DNA of 64,000 nucleotides, from positions 62,001 to 126,000 of the forward strand of contig VWZP01008566.1 of assembly GCA_013396995.1 (NCBI GenBank), given 5' to 3'. Positions 1 through 13,900 of the stretch are shown piece after piece. A model generated the notes under the pieces. The model saw only the letters and a program-made list of their open reading frames with translations, did not search any database and was not told the origin of the DNA. The first letter of the stretch is position 1, and each line of letters opens with the position of its first letter. The position numbers were made by a program, and so were the translations under genes. The DNA is from Dicaeum eximium (lineage: Eukaryota > Chordata > Aves > Passeriformes > Dicaeidae).

Positions 1-3000
1 GAGTTTTCACTTTTGCTTTGGGAAGCCAGTGCCGTAAGCATGCACACAGGCACGCCTGCCTTGGAATTGTTTCCAGCTTCTGTAGTCTGTGTGTGAGCAC
101 ACACGTGAGCTCCAAACTGTGCCTAAAGTTGTTGCAGGGGTGGAGCCCTTTGTAACTAGTTTTATTTTAGCTGTAGGCATCATATAAAAAGGAGAGACAG
201 CTATCCACAGATCTCTTCAGTATTCATTTTTACTAAGTTCTTAACTCTGAAAAAAAAAATTAACTTCACATTTATGTTAAAACTACAGCCTGAATCACAG
301 TTCAGAAATAAGTTTTGACAAAAGAAACTTTGAACTTAAATACAATTCACAGCTAGATTTGGGTCTAGGCAAAGTGAAGCAGACCCCTAAAATCTGAAAA
401 TAGCAGTAATTTGGATATAGACCTGAATTTAACCAAAGACAATGGCAGCATAGGTTTCTCTATTTTTTTCCTCTAACAAATGCCACGCAATTCAGAAACC
501 CCTGAAAACTCCCATGAAGGAACAATTAACCAACATAAAAACTGTTAAAGGAAAAGGAATCTAGTTGGACGCATTACAAGGAAAAACTTGTGTTTTTAAT
601 CATGTGGATACTAGAGAAAACATTGCATAACAACTTACGTGTTGCTGTTGTTTTATTTTGCAAACAGATAAATCTGCCCCCCCATTGATTTTGTCCTCTG
701 CTTAGTATAAAACAAATAAATAATGAAATACAGAGACCACAGATCTAGAAGAATAGATTCTGGTCCAGCAATCATAACAACTACCAGCATTTCAACTCTA
801 TTTAATATTATGTCCAAGGTTTCCTAGATTATGAGAATAGCTTTAAAGTTTTAAGTTTGCATTGGTCTTTTATGTTTTGCCTTCCAATTTTAGAATCCTT
901 TTTCATCAGTAGTCCATTTGTAACTATAAGAGAGAGAACCTTGCTTTCCAAAAGATGAAGCTTCTACTTCCAGGTAACTCCACATGTTGGATCTTCCATG
1001 GAAGACATCAAGATGTGCAATGAAATCTCCAGAACTGGTATCACTACTGTCCTCTTGGCCATGCTGCTGCTTTAGATAATCAAAAAGGAGAATATCCTTG
1101 CCAACTGTTGACAAGCCTAGATGTGTACAGCTCCAAATGGAAGTTTCTAGCAGACTCGTAACTGCATCAGACACAGAAGCAATTTTATTCCAGGGATACA
1201 GCTCTGTTCATCCCTGCTGTTCAATCCCTGTCTAGCAGCTAGCCATGAAAGGTACACAGTACTCAAATTCTACTATTACTCATCCCACAGGGGACAGAGT
1301 TCAAATAAAAGTCACATCTTTTCCACAAGCAAAAGCAGTCCTGTACTTTCTGTCAAACTAACTCTGCCACAACAAACAAGGATAAGCCCTAACAGGAAAC
1401 CCAACACAAAATAACAACACCTCCACCAAGCAGCAGGGGAACCACAAAATATTGAAAGACACAATACACCCCCAGAAGAACATCTAATGGTGGTGCAAGT
1501 GCATGGCTACCTATATTATCCTTGTCAGCAGAAACAAAAATTGGACATTATTAATGCCTAATTAACAATATAGAAATTATTGTCCTGCCTCCTTTGATTC
1601 AAATTTTCTTCCAAGAAAAATAAATTTGGGCTTTGGGCCAAACTGTGATCCCTACTTTTGCATCAGAAAGTGGTTACATGAGCACGTGCTTTTTCTTTTT
1701 CTACCTGTAGTCTCAATTAGCCACTGGCTGATGCCATCCTGCTAGGTGTCCCCTTATATCCTAAGCTTCATGATATTTGGTCAAATCAACACCTGAACCC
1801 CTGGCCTTCTATGAATAAACCAAACTTTCAGATCAGTTTAAAGCTTTTAGCCCATTGGCAAGAAAAAGCTGGAAATCCAGTCCCAAAGGTTCAAAAACTA
1901 GAAGGCAAACCCCCCCACAACTTCAGATGAAATTATAAATACCCAATCATTAAAATGCCTCTCATGGCAGTGGGACCCTCAATGTTTCTTTTTTTACATA
2001 CAAGGCTTAATAATGTTCTTGTAGTTCTTGTGTTCTTGTTGATAAACTACAAGGGAGTACAGAGACAGGGAACATGTGACTGCTCATGTTGGAATCTAGC
2101 CACGATACATCCAAAAAACAGCTGTGTCTACTGCATTAAAGCAGATACTGTGTAAACACATCTGGATTAATTTTAACCCTGCTCTAATACTTAATAGATG
2201 AGCTCCTGAGATGCTGAAATGAAAAAAGAACTGAGCAGACTTCTACCACAACTAAGCAACATGAAACATCATTTAAACTTCTTTTATTAAAAAAAAAGGG
2301 AAAGAATAATCTGCTCATACTTCCTTGTTCCAGCAGTGATGTGACAAAATCAGAATCTGTTAGTGTAGAATTTGAGCTCAAGGCCAGTGCCTACCTACAA
2401 AAAGGCAATGCAAATATGAAGTAAACCTTTGCCCTGTGGTTTCACAAAAAATTTTGCATATGTACCTTTGCTCTGGGAGAAAGGACATGATCCTTGTGTT
2501 GAAATTGTTTTCACTGCTTACCCTTAGGTGAAATCAAGATAATCCACTGATTCAAGACCATTCTCATCTCTCAGTAAGACACTGATGGGTCGCTATGGAA
2601 TGAACAGAGCAGGACCACAGGCATTTGCCTCTTGCCACTAGGTCTATCCAGTGGCTAGCCTGGCATCTGGGTGTCCAGGATGAGGTAAAGAAGAAGCAGT
2701 TGAGATGAATGCATAGTGAATGGATACTGCTGAACATGATATCCCTTCCAGCCTGATCACTGAAGTGTTTTTGGCAAGGAGCAACCTCTACAGGAGCTGT
2801 GGCATTGGGATTTCAACAGTTACATGGCCAGAGGTTGGCAGTAAGACTTCTGCTTTCTCTTTTGTTGTACCTTTCATGGGAATAAACTACCAGGATTCCT
2901 TACTGCCAGAGGCTGTTTCCAAAGACTGTGTAGAGATTTGCACACTTTACTGGACAGGGCTCCAGTCTAACTAGTTATGGCTGTCTAACACTTACAGCAC

Positions 3001-6000
3001 TGTAGCACTTAGCTGGTCACCAGATGCCCACCAAGGTGCTCTATCACTCCTCATCCTCAACATGACAGAGAGAGAAAAACTGATGGAAAAACTTGTAAAG
3101 CATGATAAATATGGGAAAATTACTCACTTGTTGCCATCATGGGCTAAACAGACTTGACTTCAGAGAAATTAATTACTGAGAAATTAAACCAAAACACCCT
3201 GCTTCTTCCCTAGGGGGAACTTAACACCTAACTCTTCTACCTCCTGTCCTCTCCCCTGAGCAGCAACCAAAAAATTCAGACAAGATTCACAAAGCCTCCA
3301 GAAGAGAAGCTTGGGCATTCATGCAAGAAAGAGAAGAACCTGTTTTCAGTTTGGTTTCAAAATTTGAACCTCCCAGGAGACTACTGTGATCAGGAAACTG
3401 TGGCATAGTCACATTACAAACCAATGTCCTTGATTGCTCACTTCACCATTTAGCCAAAGAGCAAGGATTTGGGGTGTTGTGATTATGGCTGGGTCACATG
3501 CTTTAAAAATGGGATGTGTACTTTGCTGTGCTTTCAGAATAATGTCCAGTTTCTTAGATAAGAGCAATGGCCTAATCAAGGGAAATGGACAGCCATTACA
3601 TTTAGCCTACTACTTACATTTTACCCAGGGGGTATGCTCAAAAATTGCTGAGCACAGGATAATACTGAACAGTAATCTTACATCCTAGGCAAGTGTGTTG
3701 ATGGCTGAATGAGAAGGTAAAGAAATAAGGGTCTCTGGGATGTCAAATCAAGTCCACTGCCACTGTGGACATTATGGCATGTCTCTCTTTTCATCAGCTG
3801 CACAAGGGTCTGAAAATTGTAGGCTTCAGCTTACTCTGAAAACAATAAATCTTTTGACATCCTGATTTTTTAACTTATGATTTTAGAAAGAAATTATGGG
3901 AACGTAAGTTTTGATTCAACCTGAACTGAGCTTTTTTCAAACTTGAATAGTGCACCAATAATTCCATTCTTCCTAGACTCTCACTCACCTTTGCAAGATA
4001 GGCATGTCATGTAGCCCTCAGAATGACAGCTTCTCAGTATACAGAATGAATCCTGCCAACCCTTCAGGAAAAGCAGCTCAATTCCATGTTCAGGAGATAT
4101 TACAAAGTCCTTAGATGAAGAGTGGAAAGTGTATTACACACTGATGGGCTCTGCTGTACAGGTTAACTGTATCAGAGCCTGTTATCCTCTTGCAGAATCT
4201 CTTGCACTGGTTTACCTCTGCTCTAGAGGCCTGGCCACACAAGGACTCTTTCACGTGCTGAGGACTGCTGCAGAGGAGCTGACCAGTACAACTTTTGTAT
4301 AGATACAGCTACAAGCAGAGATGATTTTATTGTGGTTTGCAAGCATGCAGCCACTGAAGTCAGCAATGAAAGAGAACAAAGAGGTATCAGCTTCATTCCT
4401 ACCTAGCCTCCCTTCTTGGACTCTTTCACATAACGCAGCTCAGAACTGTGGAAACCAATGCAGTCATCAGTATTTTGCAATAATCTGCTCCAGGAACAGA
4501 GCAACTCACAGGCACTTGGTCTGGCAGGATTCTCTTCTCTTAGCTCCTTCTTGACAACTGAGCCAATTCCTGTGCTGTGCTCTCCAAGAGAGTCTTCAAA
4601 TAAATTTACTCTTTGTATTCAAAGAATTAGATACCTCTCTTCATCCATTTCCAAGATGAGTGAAATGGCAAGCCTGTCACTTCATATTTATTTTGATTCT
4701 CACCCAAATCAGGCGAGACTTTTATTCAGGCCAGCTTTCTAAACGAGCTGATAGCGCTACACCAAGTTTCAGCTCTTCATCCTTAGGCCATTTAAAGAAT
4801 AAAAGCAGCATGTAATGGTAATGTCGGTGTTCAAAAGCCAGAAAACAACTTCAAAGTGCTGTGACTAATTCCTAGCAAACTTTGTTGTGAAAGGCACTCC
4901 AGTACAATGCACCTCAGGATACAAGTGAAGGCACTATTCCATTGCTAAGACTATACTTGGATACACAAAGATTTGCCTGTAAAAAAACAGAGGAACTACA
5001 TGTAATGGAATGAACATTGTTTTTAAACCAGACCAACTACTCCTGAGTTTAAGGCATCTAAAGCAAAACCAGGACACAACTGAGTCCATTGGAAGGGAAG
5101 TGGTGTTAATTTTTTCTAGCATTGAATAGCACACCTAGTTTTTTTGATGTCCCACCCCAAATCTTAGGTTATTTACAGGAAATAATTCTAACAACTTTCC
5201 TTATAAGTAGACACTTGGAATCCTGCTAATTATTAAGAAACTGATCATCAGGACATTGCAATCCCATTTTCTTTTCCTGTATCATGGATTTAAATATTGC
5301 GTAGGGCAGACTTGGCAGCCACACAGAGAATCTCATTTAGAGAGATTAACCTGTGAACACAGAGAGATCTGGAGGGTCTCTGTTTGTCCACTCCTTGATG
5401 CACAGGATTTAAATGGGAATAATTATATTCAGCAAGCATAAACACACACACTCAAAAAGTAACATATACATGCATTGAATGAGGCAATGCCTTATCCAGA
5501 ACAGACACTCCCTCAGCTGTTTGTTTTCCTTTTATTTTGGTTTTACATTTTAATGATATATAAAAAGTAGAAGAAATCACAGGTGGTAAGCAGACTTGAG
5601 CTAGAGAACTGATTTCAAGGGAAAACACTTTTAGTTCTTATACAAACAAATATAGTGATTAACGTTGATTTCTCATGCTCCCAAAGCTGTCACAGGTGAG
5701 CAAGGAGCAAAGGGTCATGGCTGGCCATCTGTATTCAGATAACATTTGAAAACACAAAGGACAGTCTCCAAACTCCCAAATGTTTTCTGGATAATCCAAT
5801 CTGCTCCACCCAAAATAGAAAAAAAAAAAAAAAAAAGAGAGTCTAGATCACACATATTTAACAAAACATGTTATCACATGAAACAAAACCAGAAAAACCT
5901 GTTCCCTATGGATGCCACACAAACATCACCCCCTTGCTCAGAAGGTCTTGCCCAGAGCTCAGTCAAGATCTGAATTTCCAAAGGCTTTGGACTAGTCATA

Positions 6001-7524
6001 GACTGATGTGGCAGAGAAGAGGGCAAAGAAGGAACAGTAACCCGCTAATTCTAGGCCTGATCTCAGCATTTTGTAATGATTGACAAAACTACAGTTATTT
6101 TCACCATAGTTGGACTGAGTCTTAAGAGAAAGTCTTGCTGAACTATTCTGCCCTGCCCAAATAGGGTTTCCCCTTTAGGGAAACCAAAGCAGCCGGTTTC
6201 CCTTCCCTTCAAGCTGACTCCCTTTTCCCCCACAGAGTGCACCTGGGCTCCTGGTGCCACACACACCCTGAGGCCCTCAGCAATGGAAACAGCTTCTCAG
6301 CTTCTCACAAGCATCAGGCTTTGCTGGGAATAGGGAGCTTGCCAGGCAGAGATAACAATACAGCAAAGCTTTGGAGGGAAGAAAGAAGCTGGCTACATCA
6401 CAGCCAACATGAAGAAAGATCCTCCTGGAACTATTCCAGCTATTCTCCATTTAAACATTCAGGCTTTTTCTCTCAGCACTCTTTCCACACTCCCCCCAGA
6501 GATCTCATGCTATTCACTGTGGAGTCTAAAGTCACCTGCTTTTAGCTGGGCTTGGCACTGTCTACCACAAATGCTACTTAGGAGATACAGAAGCAGAGAG
6601 AAAAGTTGAAAGCAAAACCTCTGACAAGCAATTCTCACCCCCACGCCCACATACATTTATCCCTTCTAATTCCCGGTCCATTTATACACATTACTTCCGC
6701 TAAAGAAAAGTAAATCCGGTGCCAAAACATAGCCCTTTGGTTTAAAAAGTGTTATATTCAGCAGAGGTTTTAACTCTAGCATACTAAACACAGAGTCATT
6801 AGGATTTAACACTATTGAAATGGAAATCGAGACAGAAACCTTTCCAGTTCTTATACTTCACTTTGGAATTGGAAGAGGACAACACCAACTGTAACTGCAT
6901 TAACAGATCCTCTGGAACAACATGCCCTTGATAAAAAGTACTTGGAAGCATGAGGCACGACATAAGCTCTTGCTGATGTCTTCCAGCATCAGGCAGCAAG
7001 CAAGCTGACACCCTACTAAGGACAGCATTACAGCCTTGCTGCCCAGCAGAGCAAAGTCAGCAACAAAACAGAGCAACAGGGGCTGTCAAGATGATGATCC
7101 TTCTCTCCATCTCAGCAGACTCTCGCAGCACAGCTCTCTCAAGTGGCTCAAGGCAGTGACAGTTCTTTTCCCAGGCTCTGTCCTTGTGCAACCCCTACAG
7201 GGCATGAGAAGGTGCCCAGATCCTGGCAGCTGTTTCCATATGCCTATGGCTCAGATCTCTGACAAGGGATTCTGGAATGAGATTTCTCTCCCAGCATAAT
7301 GAGGTCTTTAGTCGTTAACAAAGGAGCCTTCTGGGGCAGAATTCCAGCTGCGCCTGAGATCTTGCCTCCACAGAGATGATCTTTTTCCAGCACAGAGGTT
7401 TAGTCTGAGGAGAAAGGGAAAGGGTTGCTTTTACCAATCCAGGGATTTTCAGTTGCAGCAGTTGAAGGTTTCTGTTTACTCTTAGATCACGGTAAGAAAT
7501 CTCTTGCTTCTCCTTCCTGCCACT
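1..7524. other. Non-coding DNA left of the small coiled-coil gene
   Basis: I see no gene here that I can support. The stretch is AT-rich with scattered open frames below about 105 codons, which is what chance gives in DNA of this composition. The least unconvincing is a minus-strand frame at 890-1157, which begins after a good acceptor-like sequence (a pyrimidine-rich tract ending GATGCAG) and runs about 89 codons to a stop. I do not recognise the product. An 18-base A run sits at about 5819-5836. No complete transposon, tRNA or rRNA was recognised. Confidence 0.6.
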
Positions 7525-7797
7525 TCACAGCTGTCGGTTGAGCTTCTGTGCTTGCCGCTCCTTTGCCTCAAAGGCAAACTTGGTGTCCTGCAGCTGGGCA
7601 ATGGCCTCCTTGGCCTCCTTCAGGTCCTGACAGATGAGCTCATACTTCTCTGTCAGCTCCCTGTTCTCTCGGCGCAGCTCCTGTACCACCTGGTTCACCT
7701 CCTCCGTCTGCTTGGTGCAGTGGATCTTCAGCTGCTCCACCTCAGAGAGCATGATCTCCATGTTCTTGACCAGTGACTCCAGCTTCTCTTTGGACAT
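7525..7797 (-). CDS. Unrecognised 90-residue coiled-coil protein, single-exon candidate gene
   Basis: I do not recognise this protein. The ATG at 7797 has a strong context (ACACCATG, A at -3) and opens 90 codons to a TGA at 7525. From residue 6 to the end, hydrophobic residues keep 3-4 heptad spacing (L6, L9, M13, M16, V20, L23, C27, then V34, V37, L41, and L48, Y52, I55, L59, A62, I66, L69). One stutter occurs near residues 37-45. Everything else is K, E, Q or R, so the whole product should form one continuous alpha-helical coiled coil. It has no signal peptide or membrane segment. A TATA box lies about 115 bases upstream of the ATG, and no other gene lies nearby on this strand. It could instead be one exon of a longer coiled-coil gene, because a weak donor (GTGAAG) overlaps the stop codon. 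Coding quality is well above that of surrounding chance frames. Function unknown. Confidence 0.6.
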   Translation of the reverse strand: MSKEKLESLVKNMEIMLSEVEQLKIHCTKQTEEVNQVVQELRRENRELTEKYELICQDLKEAKEAIAQLQDTKFAFEAKERQAQKLNRQL

Positions 7798-7910
7798 GGT
7801 GTCAGGATCAGTTCTATTCAGTCTGCCCAACCCAAACCCAAATGGAACAAAGAAAGCCACCCTGTGCAACATGCACCAGGATGTCTGGCAATCACAGTCT
7901 TGTGGTCTCT

Positions 7911-7917
7911 TTTTATA
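7911..7917 (-). promoter_or_regulatory. TATA box of the coiled-coil candidate gene
   Basis: The minus strand reads GAGTATAAAAAGAGACC. A start site about 30 bases downstream would fall near 7886 and give a 5' UTR of about 90 bases before the ATG at 7797. A purine-rich stretch (GGGGAAGGAAAGGGAAGGG on the minus strand) lies just upstream at about 7935-7960. TATA-driven promoters are usually tissue-restricted or inducible, and this one is not in a CpG island. Confidence 0.5.
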
Positions 7918-7959
7918 CTCCCTGCTGCTCATCCTCCTCCCTTCCCTTTCCTTCCCCAA

Positions 7960-10900
7960 AGTGTCTCTAATCTTCTTTGCTTGGTTAATCTACTTATTTT
8001 TATTGCGTTGTAGAAATCGACTGAAGGGCTGACAGCCCTGCAGTAACATATGTGCTGAGCAGCAAAAGCCAGAGCAATAATGAGACTGTGCAGCCTGTCC
8101 ACAGAAAAACAGCTTTCATCTGAAGAATTCTCTTGGGAACCCCTTGCAGTACCCATTAAAGTACAAAGAAACCTCTTCAAGCCAGACGCCTACTGCAGTC
8201 CTGTGCACCCAGTCCCAAGAGCACAGCCTGACTTTCATCTTACATATATTGAGGTAAGCAAGCATACAGCAATACAAATCATGTATAGGCAAAGAGAACT
8301 AACCTCAGTTTCCTTTCCTCCCTCTGAATCTTCTGTTTGGGTAAGATGGAAGGAACAAAACAAAAAATTCCTGGGTTTTTCCCAGAAGATCTATCCAACA
8401 ACAAATGCTGCAACAGCCTCATCTTCTGTTGAAAGCAGTCACAATGGTTATCTTGATCAGTGGCAACCACAGTTACCGGGCCATGTACCACTTGAAGGTG
8501 GCTTGTGTTCTGTTAGGGACATGCAGGCTAGAAATTTTAAACCCTGGTAGCCCTTCCCTCCCTTCAGCTTCATCAGTGACAGTGGCCCCAGAATTCACAC
8601 AAAAACTTACTGTGTACATACTTGCCACCCACAACAGGGTGGTAAACGGCTGTGAGCACTACTGAACTTGTGAGAATCAGCACTGAGACATGCCAGTCTC
8701 AACACCCCGATTACTCAGGTCATCACACAGCAGGGTGATCACAGCAGCCACAAGGGATTAAGTGAGTCTGGCCGACTTTCTGAAGTTTGACCCAGACTTT
8801 CTTATGTATCCAGTTAATTAATGCACTTGCCTAGACAACAAGAGTCATTAATTAGCCGAGTATCTGATGTAACAATATCACCCTTGAGAAATTAATTTGT
8901 CTGAGGTGATAGCACATCTGGCTCCCCAGGAAAGAACCCATGCTATTTAGCATTGATTGTCTGGCCAGGGGGCCAGACAATGGCAGAGACTATGGCAGAG
9001 GCAAGAATGCAGGTTTGCTCTTGGGAACTTGCAAACTAAGGACAGAAAAGAGTGTTTCTCTCCTTCCTCCCCACATCAGGAACATTTCCTTCAGGCTGAG
9101 TCTGCACCTTTTCAGAAGCCTTCAAACTCTTCTACACACCCACAGAAAGGCAGAGTCTCATCTGGCATGCAGCACATAGACATGGATCTGTGCTCACTGT
9201 ATTCACCTCACAGAATTACATTCCAGAGCACAGCATTGCCTCATGGCCTTTACTCTTGCATGCTGTTTTGCAATTCCAGTTCCCCTTAAAAGGATCCTGT
9301 AGTGCCATCACATACATTCAATACCAGATTGAGAGCAAATACACAAGTTCATGTGCAGAGCTCCCCCAAATAAATTTTTTTGTTCATTTTTCTCCACAAA
9401 ATGTTGCTTTTTTCAGCTATGGAGAGTTTCAGATGCTTCATCCCACAACTCATTGCCCCTTCTTCCTTGCTAGGCTCAGAGAAATAAAGCTCTTTCTTCC
9501 AGGAAGTTTTACATCTCCTCCAGCACTGGATGAAAACACTGCTGGATGCTGGCCAAGCCCTGACAGTGTTCAAAGGCCTGGGACTTCTCACAGCTGGAGG
9601 TTAAAGAGCTGCTCACAAAGCCAGCCATCCTACTGCCTCTCACACAAGTGCACCAGCAGACCCCTCTCATCCTGGCAGATGGAGCACTTTGCACTACACT
9701 TTGAAATGAGCAGAGTGACATCATTCAGATGAAAAGAGAGTGGGAGAATCTAAACATAATTAGAATATGTCCTAAAGTCCTTGAAGAAACATTTGCACTG
9801 GCTGTCAGCCCAGATCCCACGTGATGCACATGGCACTGGAATAGGCTGGAACATGCTGCAGCATTACAAAACAGCAGGTCTTCATTAGTGAGGAATCTTC
9901 CCTGTCTAAACAACTGTACAGGCTGCACCCAAACAGTTTAAATCAAGCAGAATTACAATGATGCACAAAGGGAGTGCCACAGGGGCCATCTACTTGGATA
10001 TTAGTAATTGATACATCATCTCTCACTGTCTTACTCTCAAAATTATTTAAGTTGCCTTGGATACAGACAGAATCTTGGCAATAGAAAGGGGGTAAGAGAC
10101 AGTACTGAAATAACAATGTAAAATGAAAACAAGGAGCAGCATGAGAGGAGTTTCTGCAAAGATATGTGAATCATTACTATACTTGGTTTGATTTAAAATA
10201 TTATTTTATTTAATTTAAGTAAGAAGTAGGAATTAAAAGCTCACGAAAATTGCAGTGGGAGAATGATGCAAAAATCACTAGACCTACTGCAACAAGAATA
10301 ACTTGAACTGTAGTTTCTTACCTTTAGTCTCTGCTGGACTCCACTATTGCAGACAAACTGGAGGAAGAGGCAAACACCAACAGTGAATTCAGCTGGGGAA
10401 AAATGCAGAACAGCATACCTGAGAAAAACAGCTCAAACCACAAGGATTCAGTGCACATGGACACACAGCAAACAGCAGTCTCAGGAGTGTTGGGGAAATA
10501 GTATGTTAAGACAGAAATTAGTGACAACATAGCAAAGGTAAATAATAAAGCACTGCTAGACTGTATTATACAGAGGCAGTGCACTGTAAGGGAATGAGGT
10601 AGCTCCAGCTTCTCCCTCCACCCTCCTGGAGGGAAAATGAAATGTTTTGTTCTGGACATTTGTCATAAAGGGACCAAGAAAGAGTTTTAAACTTAGACAA
10701 GTGTTCAGAGAAGATGCTGATATCAAAAAATGAGAACTCTATGAACCACGTTTAAGAAGAAGGATTGAAAACTACATTGCAAGGTGTTTCTAGGGCTGTT
10801 TTGCAATCATGTCCAGGTCCTCTGCATGTTCTAGGAAAAGACAGCTCAGCTGGAAGAATATTTCTGTAATTACTGAGGGCCTGACTGTGCAATTGTAATT

Positions 10901-13900
10901 TTGAAAACACCAGTGATTTCTGTGGTCTCAGCCAAATGGTACCTCTCTTGTTATTTCATAGCCATATTAAATCAGGAAAAATTAGTGTTAAACTTCTCAC
11001 TACAGTACATTCTACATTGTGAGAGACCATTGACAAATCTATCAGCTCTTTTGTGCATATTCTTTCTCTACTCCACCTTTCACTCTGCATATGGGTTTGA
11101 GATATATGAAAGGAGGACACACAGAGCTAGTTAAGAACAAAACAGGGGAGCAACCACTAGGAACACTCACTCCTGCTCTTGTGGATGGCAGGAAAATTGT
11201 AGAAAGTGGCACTGATGGAAGTGAAACTTCTCGTGCTTTTCCATAATGGGTGGGAGCTACAACATCTGACTACATCACCACACTCAACTCTGCTGGTTTT
11301 AGCACTAGAAGCAAATGGCAGTATTAGACTGCCAAGCTAAGGATGGTTCATGTGAGACATTCTTGTGCTTCTTCACAGGTCTCTGAGCCAGAGAATCACC
11401 TACTCCTCTCACTCAGAGGCACACACAAGCCAGAAATTTTCCCATCAGTTCATACCTCTTAGAGTCTGAGAAGGAGACAAAAATCATACTCTTTCAGGAT
11501 CTGTCTGAAAGCAGACCATGGGTGTTCCAGTTTCTAGTGTATTTAACAGGGGCCCTGGGAACATTTGAGGAGAAAATCATTAAGCTACCTCACTCTCTCT
11601 TTGAAGTTTTCCCAGAAACACAAGAGGGATGATTCACTATCCTAGAATTTTAAATGGAAAAAATGGCTTTTAAATAACTGCTCAGGGTGAAAAAGCATGC
11701 CACTTGGTACAAACCCTGCAAAATAAAGCTTCACATACCTTATCTTCTCAGGCACATACTTCAATTGCTGTATCTACTTCTAGTTTTTCCAGTCACAGAC
11801 ACAGAAGTACAATGCAATGTTCACACAACAGTTGTGGGAGATAGCACTGTAGTTTCTTAGTAGATAGGTTAAGGTTATCATCCCCAGTTAACAATGGTCA
11901 TTATTTTAACAATTGATTTTTAAAAGACATATAGGATGCCACTAACTGTAGTGAAAGCATTAGAGCCCTCCAATCTCTTTTTTTCTTGCAGCCTTTTCAC
12001 ATATCCCTGTTTTATCCCCAATGGTATATCTAGCAGCCAGTGCAGCATTTGCAATCTCTGTGCTTCACCATCCAGGAAGTCTACTAGGGTAAATGCATTT
12101 TATACAAAATCATTACAAGACAAAGTATAAACAGCTCTCATCTCTATATTCATAGTAAAACCACTTGAAAAAAACAAAATAAAACCAAAACAACATAAAA
12201 ACCCCCTAAAGACTAAGGAGCACCTGGAGGCACTGACCATTCCTGCACCAGGTGGGAAACATTTGTCCCCAGCTGTTCAATTTGTTTCTAATAAAAGACA
12301 AACACCATTGTTCCATGTGTCAAAATACTCAGCACTGTGTAAGACATTGACGTAATGATGATCTCATCCTGCAGAGTTTAGAGACTATTGATAAAATCTG
12401 CTCTCCTATTAAAACACCAGATTTAATTTTTGCCACTATTGTAAGCACTAACCATATCTCATGCAATTTGGCAGAACTTGAGTTTAGCTGCACATAAAAC
12501 TACGTGATTTACAGGTTTTGATCTAAAATAGTGCACCAAAAGGATACCTGCCAGAACTGTGATCAAATCCTTGACACAAATGAGAATAATATGTCTCAAT
12601 ACTGTAGGTGTCGAGAGAGGTATTAATGGATACAGAGGTACCTTTTTCCATTCTGTCTCTATCTACTCATCAGCCAGATCAAAACAATTAATTCCGCATA
12701 ATACAGCTCAGTAAAATAAAAATTGATACCTTTAACAGAATTATTCCCAAACTAGGTTGATTTCTCTTTAAGAAATCAACTGGGTAACAAAAATACCAAG
12801 TAGTGACAAGTGACTTATATAAACTGAAAAAAACCCCCTCCAACCCTTTACTAGGATTTTTACCATCTAAGAAGAGGAAGAAACAGTTCCCACATGTCAC
12901 AAAACTATTTAATATTTGAGGTGAAAAAAATTCCAGAGCAGGACAGTGATGAATCCTTTGGATTAAAGCAAAGAGTGAAAAATATCAATGACTATTTTTA
13001 AATGTTAAGAATGTTTCAAAACAAAAGCTCTTCTTAAAATAAGAAATTAATTTCTTCAGAGTGTCAAACTGGAAAATTTGCAAAGCCCCTCTAAATAGTA
13101 ACACAAGGAGTTCTGCTGGGAAGACATCCTCCATGGCACCTAACCACATTTCTGGTGAGGAAACTACACAGGACACCTCCTGGGGACCATAGGGGATTGT
13201 CCCAGGGGCTTTCACCCCCACACCAGTCTCCTTGGCCTGAGGGGGTGCTCCCTCTCCATAGAGCCTGATGCCAGTGCTGTGAGAAGGAAAGGGACAGAAG
13301 GAAACATCTTCCCTGTCTCTTAGAGCAGACTGGGGCCTGCCAGCATCTCCACAGCCTTCAAGGGCAGATCAGAGGCACAGGATTCAAATGATGGTCTTAG
13401 TAAGTCAATGATCAATGCACCCCGAGGAGTAATTAGATCTGATGACAACACAACAGTCAATGGTTTGCCTAATACATCTTTCCATGTCATGTTGAATTAA
13501 GGGTTGCTGGAAAGGAGGGGAATGAGCACAAAACAATTATCCATAATCAAAACTTTATAGAGGGGCAAATATATATTTTAATTTGCAAATAAATAATCTT
13601 AGAAACATTCTTTCATTTATTCTGCAGTGTGATTTTTTCCTAAAGACTGAGTGTCCGTCCTGACAGAACGTGAAGACTTCAGGAAAGCAAACAAGTAAAA
13701 ATACCCAAACAGGAAAACAAACAAAAACTCTGTAACTGTTGCTTCAGTATGATTCAGTACATATGAACTGAAATACTGGTTCAAATAAAAGAAAAGATGC
13801 CTACTGATTACTTGCAGGACATGGGGTTACACAATCTGGTCCTGTAACCAGACTACACCAAAAAAACTGGCAGTGGCACAAATGTCAGTAATTACTGAGA

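Noticed and set aside
890..1157. Minus-strand frame after a good acceptor, possible last exon
   Set aside because: About 89 codons can occur by chance, I recognise no family, and no partner exon was found upstream.
9190..9732. 180-codon plus-strand frame
   Set aside because: No promoter, splice or poly(A) context; composition is Ser/Cys/His-rich like translated non-coding DNA; antisense frames are open too.
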